Positions 58,031 through 64,000 of a stretch of DNA of 64,000 bases are shown here, one piece after another. The DNA is taken from assembly GCA_006546595.1 (NCBI GenBank), contig VIAD01000005.1:124001-188000 (forward strand), written 5' to 3'. Every line of letters starts with the position of its first letter. Position 1 is the first letter of the stretch. The position numbers and the translations under genes are program-made. The notes beneath the pieces were generated by a model. It ran no database searches and was not told the DNA's origin. It was given only the letters and a program-made list of their open reading frames with translations. This DNA comes from Moraxellaceae bacterium AER2_44_116 (GTDB lineage Bacteria; Pseudomonadota; Gammaproteobacteria; Pseudomonadales; Moraxellaceae).

Positions 58031-58915
58031 ATGAACCAGACCCCAACCTTCACTACCACGGATGACAACCCAGAATTATTAAAACGTCTGCACATCAAGC
58101 CCAAGATTTCGTGGCCTGTCGTCGCTATTTTGGCGGTCACCTTACCGTTGGCGTTATTTTTAATTGTTGCTGTAACCTGCGAATGGATTAACCCCGTTTT
58201 AGCCGCGATTCCCGGTGCAATTATTGGCTATTATCTGTTTACTCCTATCCATGAAGCGGTGCATCGTTCGGCATCTAATGACGAGAAAATTAACGATTTA
58301 TTGGCAATGCTGACCATCAATCTGTTATTGCCTTATATTTCGCCTAAAGCCTTACGCTGGGGACACATGCAGCATCACCGCTTTACCAATGAAGTCGGTA
58401 AAGACCCCGATGCGTCGTTAACACATCGTTGGTATAGCTATTTTCTATGGCCTTTTTTTGAATTATCGTATTTGCCTGCTTACTTTCGTGTTGCTAAACA
58501 ACGCCCCAAAAGTGAAGTACGGCAAATCATCTTACAACTGCCCTTAGGCGTAGCGGCATTAGCGATATTGTTTTGGTTTTGTGGGTGGCAATTGTTTATT
58601 TTTTGGTTCTTAGCTTCGCGTATGGGTTTAGCGTTGATTGTATTGGTGTTTGTTTATTTACCACATCATCCACATACCATTTTGCAAAAAGATGATTTTT
58701 ATGGTGCGACAATGTTGCGTGACGGGTGGGAATGGTTATTGACTCCGTTAATGATGGGGCAAAACTGGCATTTAGTGCATCATTTGTATCCGACGATTCC
58801 GTTTTATCGGTTGAAAAAAGCGTGGTATGCGCGGAAAGCATTTCATGAATCTAACAATCCAGCGCGAGTAGATGCGTTTAGTTTACAGGCGAAAGAGCCG
58901 CGCCCTTATCCTTAA
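58031..58915 (+). CDS. Membrane fatty acid desaturase family protein
   Basis: About 294 residues from the ATG at 58031 (a GTG 12 bp upstream is possible). Three histidine boxes of the di-iron desaturase/hydroxylase family: HEAVHR, HMQHHRFTNE and HLVHHLYP; helices at about 25-75 and 155-190. It introduces a double bond or hydroxyl into a fatty-acid or carotenoid-type substrate; the exact one is unknown. A 120-bp region precedes it. Not in an operon. Confidence 0.88.
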   Translation: MNQTPTFTTTDDNPELLKRLHIKPKISWPVVAILAVTLPLALFLIVAVTCEWINPVLAAIPGAIIGYYLFTPIHEAVHRSASNDEKINDLLAMLTINLLLPYISPKALRWGHMQHHRFTNEVGKDPDASLTHRWYSYFLWPFFELSYLPAYFRVAKQRPKSEVRQIILQLPLGVAALAILFWFCGWQLFIFWFLASRMGLALIVLVFVYLPHHPHTILQKDDFYGATMLRDGWEWLLTPLMMGQNWHLVHHLYPTIPFYRLKKAWYARKAFHESNNPARVDAFSLQAKEPRPYP

Positions 58916-59040
58916 CTCATGAATAATACATAGAGCAACAAAACACCTAAACTATAGGGTTAGTTTGCAGCTGACCTTTAATCGGAAAAACAGTTTGATA
59001 GTTTGACACATCTCGAAATAACTGCAAAAATCAATCTCCT

Positions 59041-59056
59041 TAACATAGATATGTTA
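59041..59056. promoter_or_regulatory. Inverted repeat TAACAT upstream of lipase
   Basis: TAACAT and ATGTTA separated by AGAT, 38 bp before the lipase start. A TTGACA at 59003-59008 lies upstream but without a good -10 at the right spacing. Possible regulator site; weak evidence. Confidence 0.25.
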
Positions 59057-59094
59057 TCAGATAGAATTATTAAAACTCTCAGCAGGAGCGTGTT

Positions 59095-60075
59095 ATGAAT
59101 CGCTATTTTTCGGGTATGTGCCTATTGTTATTGAGTGGCGCATCAATTGCTTCAACAGCAGCTTATCAATTTTGTACCATAAACGGTTGTAGTCAAGAGG
59201 TTGCCTTTTCCTCTTACTCAACTTATGCCAAAACCACTTATCCCATTGTTTTAGCTCAAGGTCTAGCTGGCTCACACAATACCAACAGCAATCAATATTT
59301 TTATGGCATAGCCAAAGACTTAGCCGCCAACGGGGCTAGAGTATATGAAACAGAAGTAGTCGGCATGAACTCTTCCGAGCAACGTGGAGAGCAGTTGCTG
59401 GCTCAAGTGCAACAAGTTTTAGCCATTAGTGGTGCACAAAAAGTTAATTTAATCGCTCACAGTCAAGGCGGCTTAGATTCGCGTTATGTAGCCTCAATTA
59501 TCCCAACCAAAATTGCATCAATTACGTCGGTAGGCTCTCCACATAAAGGCACTCCTATCGCCGATTTAATTAGCAAGGCATCAACATTACCTATCATAGG
59601 GTCAGTCTTGACACCTGTTATTTCCAATGCCATTGACAGTTTTTTTTCATTGATGGATATGACGGAAGGATTGCATTATGACCAACAATCGCTTGCTAGT
59701 TTATCCTCTCTGTCGTCAGCAGGTGCAGCTGCCTTTAATGTTAGACATCCGCAAGGCATTCCCTTAACTGCTTGTGGTGAAGGTAGTTATACTGCTAATG
59801 GCATTCGACTGTACTCATGGAGTGGTACAGGCATAATGACTAACTTAGTTGACCCTTCCGATATCTTATTTGCTGCAACTTCTTTGTTAATTTCGGGAGA
59901 AAGTGATGGTATCGTACCACGTTGCTCTAGTCACTTTGGTCAGGTTATTCGAGATAACTATAACCTGAATCATGATGATGAAGTCAATGCGACTTATGGC
60001 TTGGTTAGTTGGTTTACTGATCCCGTGACGATCTATCGCACGCAGGCTAATCGCCTAAAACTCGCAGGACTATAA
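59095..60075 (+). CDS. Secreted triacylglycerol lipase, family I
   Basis: 326 residues with a signal peptide of about 23 residues (CLLLLSGASIASTAA). Mature lipase: oxyanion residues in VLAQGLAGSHNTN, nucleophile Ser123 in IAHSQGGLDSRY, Asp271 in SGESDGIVPRC and a His at about 293 in LNHDDEVNAT. Cys227 and Cys277 are placed to form the family disulfide, and Asp residues nearby are typical Ca2+ ligands. An AGGAG site precedes the ATG. The dedicated foldase (lif) that usually follows family I.1/I.2 lipases is not next to it. Confidence 0.9.
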   Translation: MNRYFSGMCLLLLSGASIASTAAYQFCTINGCSQEVAFSSYSTYAKTTYPIVLAQGLAGSHNTNSNQYFYGIAKDLAANGARVYETEVVGMNSSEQRGEQLLAQVQQVLAISGAQKVNLIAHSQGGLDSRYVASIIPTKIASITSVGSPHKGTPIADLISKASTLPIIGSVLTPVISNAIDSFFSLMDMTEGLHYDQQSLASLSSLSSAGAAAFNVRHPQGIPLTACGEGSYTANGIRLYSWSGTGIMTNLVDPSDILFAATSLLISGESDGIVPRCSSHFGQVIRDNYNLNHDDEVNATYGLVSWFTDPVTIYRTQANRLKLAGL

Positions 60076-60088
60076 CTCACTATTGTCG

Positions 60089-60125
60089 TTCAACAAGGGT
60101 GAAATAACTTTCGCCCTTAGTTGAA
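60089..60125 (+). terminator. Hairpin after lipase gene
   Basis: TTCAACAAGGGTGAAA and TTTCGCCCTTAGTTGAA pair in most positions around TAAC, starting 13 bp after the stop. T-run weak, so possibly a processed or rho-linked end. Confidence 0.5.
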
Positions 60126-60196
60126 TGTCAGCACGCGTAGGATGGTTAATCTAGCCAAACAAGTCATACGTTTTTCTCAAAAGTTATCACATCAGA

Positions 60197-60541
60197 CTAC
60201 AAACTTTTAGGCGCGCTTTCTTTTACCCGTTGCTCCGTCATATTCCACAATAATTGTTGTCCTTCCGTCTGCTCATCAAGCCAACCCAAACGTATTCGAC
60301 GGACTAATTCGCGCTGTAATAATACTAAATCGCCATCTTGTTGCAGCAACGCCACCAAGGCTTGACGCTCGGCTTGTTGTGGTGCATCACCGTACTGTAA
60401 TTGTCGTTCGGCAATGCTCATGGCATTGGCAATCATCAATGCGCTGTAATGTTGTTCTTTTGGCAATAACGGCAATAACTGTTCGCGCAACACGGTGCGC
60501 GCAATCGCTAATAAAGCTCGGCCATCAGGTTGTTCACGCAT
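60197..60541 (-). CDS. DUF6285 domain protein
   Basis: 114 residues, helical, basic. Begins MREQPDGRALLAIARTVLRE, the pattern of the small protein called DUF6285 that follows APH-fold/ACAD operons. It overlaps the phosphotransferase gene by 8 bp and is the last gene of the lipid-catabolic operon. Role unknown, probably linked to its partner. Confidence 0.75.
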   Translation of the reverse strand: MREQPDGRALLAIARTVLREQLLPLLPKEQHYSALMIANAMSIAERQLQYGDAPQQAERQALVALLQQDGDLVLLQRELVRRIRLGWLDEQTEGQQLLWNMTEQRVKESAPKSL

Positions 60542-61577
60542 GATTTAACGTCATCCTTAAAATCTCTAATTCTAACTCTGGGACGATATGAGCCGTTAAC
60601 GCTAACTCTAAAGATGGCTCTTGTCCCGAGACATGGCGTTCACCCTGTTGAATGGCAATAATCGCCCAACGCACATGAGCGTACACCTCCCAGTAATAAA
60701 CGTTTTGCCAGTCCAATGGCTGACCATAAATGCGTTCATAACCCCGATATAACGCTGCCCGCGAGCCGATACCGCCCGCCTCGTTGTTAAACTGGCCAAA
60801 GCGCCAACAACGCGCGCAAAACCAACCAATATCTTCTAAACGATCTGACCAAGCAGCAAACTCCCAGTCTAATATTGCCGTTAGACTTTGCTCATCTAAC
60901 ATATAATTTCCAGTGCGCCAGTCACGGTGCGCCAAGACCAATTCTGTTGTCTGTGGTGCATGACGTTCTAGCCAACGAATTCCCCATTCTAAAGCAGGAA
61001 ATGGCGTGTGGTGGCCATCTAAAAACTGGCGGAAAGTTTGTATGCCTTGCAGGGCAGGCGACAATTCAGGCATAGGTAAAAAAGCTAAACGCTCATGAGG
61101 CGGTTGAATACGATGCAAGCGCGCCATTTCTTCGCCCATACGCTCTGTCAATAATTCACGGTCGCCACCTAAGCTCAAGTCTTTAACTATACGATGCCCT
61201 GCCGCGATACCATTGGCTTTACGCATGATAAAAAAATCACGGCCAAAGACACTTTTCTCTCCTAACCATAAAGGCTCGGGTACAGTAACACCCACCGCAA
61301 ACGCGGCTTGTAACAAGGCGAATTCTTGCGCGCGAGAATGAGAAGATGAAACGGCAGATGCCGCATCCGAGCGTAAAACTACAGCCAAATGACCTGCGTA
61401 ATTTCCGCCTGTCACCTCTAACTCAAGTAGCCAATTTTCTTGAATTGCGCCACCTGTGAGTAACTTTACCGTTTGCAGTTGCACATCTTGCGCCTCTGCA
61501 ACACGACAGAGAAAATCACTAATCGCTTGCTGTTGCTGTAAGGGCATGGTCGCTGATATGGCCGACATAGAGGTCAT
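60534..61577 (-). CDS. Phosphotransferase family protein (ACAD10/11-like APH fold)
   Basis: About 347 residues. Aminoglycoside-phosphotransferase-like kinase fold: phosphate-binding start GGAIQENWLLEL, catalytic HRDWRTGNYMLDEQ, and metal-binding LDWEFAAWSDRLEDIGWF. Such proteins work with acyl-CoA dehydrogenases (the domain is fused in human ACAD10/11) and phosphorylate 4-hydroxyacyl-CoA. I start at the ATG at 61577, which overlaps the ACAD stop by 4 bp (ATGA). This coupling supports one pathway. Confidence 0.85.
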   Translation of the reverse strand: MTSMSAISATMPLQQQQAISDFLCRVAEAQDVQLQTVKLLTGGAIQENWLLELEVTGGNYAGHLAVVLRSDAASAVSSSHSRAQEFALLQAAFAVGVTVPEPLWLGEKSVFGRDFFIMRKANGIAAGHRIVKDLSLGGDRELLTERMGEEMARLHRIQPPHERLAFLPMPELSPALQGIQTFRQFLDGHHTPFPALEWGIRWLERHAPQTTELVLAHRDWRTGNYMLDEQSLTAILDWEFAAWSDRLEDIGWFCARCWRFGQFNNEAGGIGSRAALYRGYERIYGQPLDWQNVYYWEVYAHVRWAIIAIQQGERHVSGQEPSLELALTAHIVPELELEILRMTLNHA

Positions 61578-62773
61578 ACTCCCCAACGAAAGAAGTCTTG
61601 ACCTTCACTCAAATAGGCACGCGATAACACCATTTTATGAATTTCGCTCGCGCCATCAACCAAACGCGCTTGACGTGCATAACGATAAATCCATTCGACA
61701 ATGGTGTCTTTGGAATAACCACGCGCGCCCAATAATTGAATCGCGGTATCGGCTGCTTTGTGTAAGGTATCGGCGGCATGAATTTTGGCGATGGAAATAT
61801 CGCTACGGGCAAAATCGCCTTGATCCAATTTCCATGCCGCTTGCATCGTTAACAGTCGGCCAATTTGAATATCTTTAGCAACATCACCCAACATCCATTG
61901 CACGCCTTCATGTGCCGCCAATGTTTGGCCGAAGCTCATACGATGGGCGACATAAGCCGAAGCTTCTTCCAAACAGCGTTTGCTCAATCCTAACCAACGC
62001 ATACAGTGCGTTAATCGGGCTGTTCCCAAGCGAATTTGGGTCACCTTTAAACCATCACCAACACCTAACAAACGGTTTTCATCAGGAATTTCTAGACCCT
62101 CAAAAACTAACTCACAATGGCCACCATGCTCTTCTGGCCCCATGATCGGAATACGACGTTCAATACGCCAACCAGTTTGCTTGGCATCAAACAAAAACGC
62201 GGTTAAGCCTTTACGTTCGTCGTCGCTGGTACGTGCTAACAAAATAAAATGCTGTGCGCCTTCTGCACCCGTAATAAACCATTTACGACCGTTGATAATC
62301 CATTTATCACCTTGTTTGGTCGCGGTGGTATAGGTCAACGAAGGGTCAGAGCCACAGCCTTGCGGCTCGGTCATGGCAAACGCAGAGCGAACTGTACCGT
62401 CGATAATCGGTTGTAACCAGCGTTGCTTGAGTTCTTCAGTGGCTAAAATTTTATTTAAGACGATCATATTACCATCGTCGGGTGGTGCAGCATTAAACAT
62501 CACAGGGCCAAAGGGTGAACGTGCCGCTTCTTCATACACCGCCGCCATACCCATCACGCCTAAACCCGCGCCACCGCGTTCTTTCGGCATTTGAAATGCC
62601 CACAAACCTTCTGCTTTCGCCAAGGCGCGAATTTCTGCAACCCTCGACTCTTGGATATTTTCATGAGCATCAAACGCGGTTGGATCTTTTTCTAAAGGCA
62701 TAACGTGTTGTTCGACAAAAGCACGAACGCGCAAACGGTAATCATTAATTTCGGGGGATAGGGAAAAATCCAT
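61574..62773 (-). CDS. Acyl-CoA dehydrogenase
   Basis: 399 residues. FAD enzyme introducing the alpha,beta double bond into acyl-CoA. Features: N-terminal helices, FAMTEPQGCGSDPSLTYTTA, FITGAEGAQHFI, ARLTHCMRWLG, SFGQTLAAHEGVQWMLGDVA, and a C-terminal QLLGARGYSKDTIVEWIYRY with YARQARLVDGASEIHKMVLS. In the ACAD11-like group, paired with the downstream phosphotransferase. The operon suggests action on branched or hydroxylated fatty acids. Confidence 0.93.
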   Translation of the reverse strand: MDFSLSPEINDYRLRVRAFVEQHVMPLEKDPTAFDAHENIQESRVAEIRALAKAEGLWAFQMPKERGGAGLGVMGMAAVYEEAARSPFGPVMFNAAPPDDGNMIVLNKILATEELKQRWLQPIIDGTVRSAFAMTEPQGCGSDPSLTYTTATKQGDKWIINGRKWFITGAEGAQHFILLARTSDDERKGLTAFLFDAKQTGWRIERRIPIMGPEEHGGHCELVFEGLEIPDENRLLGVGDGLKVTQIRLGTARLTHCMRWLGLSKRCLEEASAYVAHRMSFGQTLAAHEGVQWMLGDVAKDIQIGRLLTMQAAWKLDQGDFARSDISIAKIHAADTLHKAADTAIQLLGARGYSKDTIVEWIYRYARQARLVDGASEIHKMVLSRAYLSEGQDFFRWGV

Positions 62774-62797
62774 GCGCGTGATTCCTCAAAGATAGGA

Positions 62798-63577
62798 TTA
62801 GATACTGTTACAAATATGGCCGCCATCAACGGTAATGGTACTACCTGTGAGATAACGTCCTGCGTCTGATAGCAATAATAGCAACGGCGCGGCTAAATCA
62901 TCTGTTTGACCTAAACGACGCTGAGGAATACGTTTTAACATTTGTTGACCTGCATCGGTCAACCAAAAATCACGATTCATATCGGTTTCAATATAACCTG
63001 GTGCTAATACGTTAACGCGAATTTGATAACGCGCTAACTCCAACGCCATTGCTTGACTAAAGTGAATCAAACCTGCTTTGGCGGCACAATAAGGCGATAC
63101 AGCACTGGTCACTCGTTGTCCTAAAATCGAAGCAATATTGACAATACTGCCTGCCTGTTTAGCGGCCACTAAACGACGAGACATCTCTTGCGCCACTAAA
63201 TACGAGCCTTTGAGACTGGTATCAATCACCGTGTCCCACTCTTCTTCTTCCACATGAAGAAAAAAACTGCGACCACACCAGCCTGCATTGTTGACCAATA
63301 ATTGAATGCTTCGACCACCTAATAATTGTTCTGCTTCGACAAAAGCGTGTTGCACAGAGGCTTTATTGCTGACATCCATCGCCACCGCATAAGCACGATG
63401 TCCTGCGCTGTGTAGTTCATTCACCGTCGCTTGTAATTTATCTAAGCTTCTAGCTGCTAACACCACTTCTGCGCCCGCAGCCGCTAATAATTGCGCAAAA
63501 TACAAGCCCAAACCGCTTGAGGCACCTGTCACCATCACGATTTTGCCATATAAACCTAACGAAGGTAAATTTACCAT
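62798..63577 (-). CDS. SDR family oxidoreductase
   Basis: 259 residues. MVTGASSGLGLYFAQLLAAA contains the nucleotide motif TGASSGLG; NNAGWCG, catalytic Ser in IVNIASILG, YCAAK, and PGYIETDMNR. Start overlaps the stop of a 16-residue frame (TAATG), suggesting coupling. Operon with the acyl-CoA dehydrogenase. Its ketone or alcohol substrate is unknown. Confidence 0.92.
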   Translation of the reverse strand: MVNLPSLGLYGKIVMVTGASSGLGLYFAQLLAAAGAEVVLAARSLDKLQATVNELHSAGHRAYAVAMDVSNKASVQHAFVEAEQLLGGRSIQLLVNNAGWCGRSFFLHVEEEEWDTVIDTSLKGSYLVAQEMSRRLVAAKQAGSIVNIASILGQRVTSAVSPYCAAKAGLIHFSQAMALELARYQIRVNVLAPGYIETDMNRDFWLTDAGQQMLKRIPQRRLGQTDDLAAPLLLLLSDAGRYLTGSTITVDGGHICNSI

Positions 63578-63627
63578 TAGCGAATACCACCATAACGTTT
63601 ATATAGCCAAATTAATATTAAAATCAC
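63577..63627 (-). CDS. Possible 16-residue leader peptide
   Basis: From the GTG at 63627, with a strong AAGGAG upstream, the frame encodes a hydrophobic then basic peptide (ILILIWLYKRYGGIR) and ends TAA overlapping the SDR ATG (TAATG). Such coupling can raise or gate translation of the SDR gene. It may also be chance; no homologue is recognised. Confidence 0.35.
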   Translation of the reverse strand: MILILIWLYKRYGGIR

Positions 63628-63639
63628 GTTAGGCTCTCC

Positions 63640-64000
63640 TTAATGCGCGGGATGACTTGCATTGGGCTGAATCACTCGCTGCTCTTTATCACCAAACAAC
63701 GAATCCAACGCCTCTTGTTGTAGCTTTCGGCCTTCTTGCTGTTGCTTCTGACGTTGATTTGGTAGCCAATGTTGTAAGCTATACTGAGTAAACCGAGGCG
63801 CAAAAGTCAGTGCTGGAAACCACGGTAAAATATGCTCAGGTAAGCCTAGTTGTGCCATTTTTTCAGTGCCTAAAAAATACTGGCTAATACTGAGATGTTG
63901 GTGGTAATACAATTTACGACGCAAAGACTGCATGGCGGGGAAACTACGCTCTAATGGCTCTTGAGCTAAGGCTTGCGCCAATTCCTTACTACTGGAATCA
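63640..64000 (-). CDS. Partial protein, possibly oxygenase MpaB family (5' end outside window)
   Basis: The frame is open to the window edge, so about 119 C-terminal residues are present. The end is helical and basic (LRRKLYYHQHLSISQYFLG then TEKMAQLGLPEHILPWFPAL). This resembles the C-terminal part of oxygenase MpaB/DUF2236-type proteins near SDR and ACAD genes in Acinetobacter relatives, from memory. First visible gene of the operon, 12 bp before the small leader frame. Treat the family name as tentative. Confidence 0.4.
   Translation of the reverse strand, partial: DSSSKELAQALAQEPLERSFPAMQSLRRKLYYHQHLSISQYFLGTEKMAQLGLPEHILPWFPALTFAPRFTQYSLQHWLPNQRQKQQQEGRKLQQEALDSLFGDKEQRVIQPNASHPAH

Overview
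The window reads as chromosomal DNA of a Gram-negative gammaproteobacterium of the order Pseudomonadales. Three blocks support this. The parE-yqiA-cpdA-nudF-thiC-tolC order matches what I remember of Pseudomonas. The rpsP-rimM-trmD-rplS operon has xerD-dsbC-hom-thrC-recJ-prfB-lysS downstream. The tkt-gap/epd-pgk-fba cluster is also typical. Moderate AT richness, two AraC regulators with an arabinose-binding-type N-terminus, an AdeT1/2-like protein, a secreted lipase and fatty-acid genes suggest a lipid-using Moraxellaceae-like bacterium. That family guess is inference. No rRNA, tRNA, CRISPR array, phage or intact insertion sequence was seen.

Layout. 1-7 kb: topoisomerase IV subunit B (cut by the edge), esterase, cAMP phosphodiesterase, ADP-ribose pyrophosphatase, ThiC and TolC, then a PIN toxin-antitoxin pair. 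7.8-19.8 kb: the most unusual part. A leftward operon encodes a GNAT-like acyltransferase, a GH3-type acyl-adenylating ligase, a tandem-GNAT protein, an RND membrane fusion protein, an RND pump and a small SMR-like protein. Divergent from it are an AraC regulator with a duplicated half-HTH, an AdeT1/2-like periplasmic protein, a small secreted protein and a carboxylesterase. It looks like a locus that builds an amide or ester conjugate and exports it. 19.9-28.5 kb: aldolase-family protein, rsmE, two hypotheticals, cysE, trmJ, suhB, an MscS channel fused to a cyclic-nucleotide domain, a K+ channel and hemP with a Fur box.

28.5-43 kb: lysS, prfB with its programmed frameshift, an SDR, recJ, an inserted Mrr-like endonuclease, thrC, hom, a lipidated DsbC, xerD and the ribosomal-protein/tRNA-methylase operon. 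43-48 kb: a complete TRAP transporter (DctP, DctQ, DctM) with a TatT lipoprotein, whose binding protein appears to lack the usual ligand arginine, then an Ala/Pro-rich lipoprotein. 48-54 kb: thioesterase and the sugar-phosphate cluster. 54-58 kb: accessory DNA with an AraC regulator, a compositionally chimeric unknown gene, a HigA-like remnant and HicAB. 58-64 kb: desaturase, secreted lipase, and a lipid-catabolic operon (oxygenase, SDR, acyl-CoA dehydrogenase, aminoglycoside-phosphotransferase-fold protein, DUF6285).

Intergenic regions carry several families of short inverted repeats: a roughly 95-100 bp element with GACTTAYGC ends (two copies plus one partial), a REP-like hairpin with 16-bp arms (four copies), and single copies of other REP-like hairpins.
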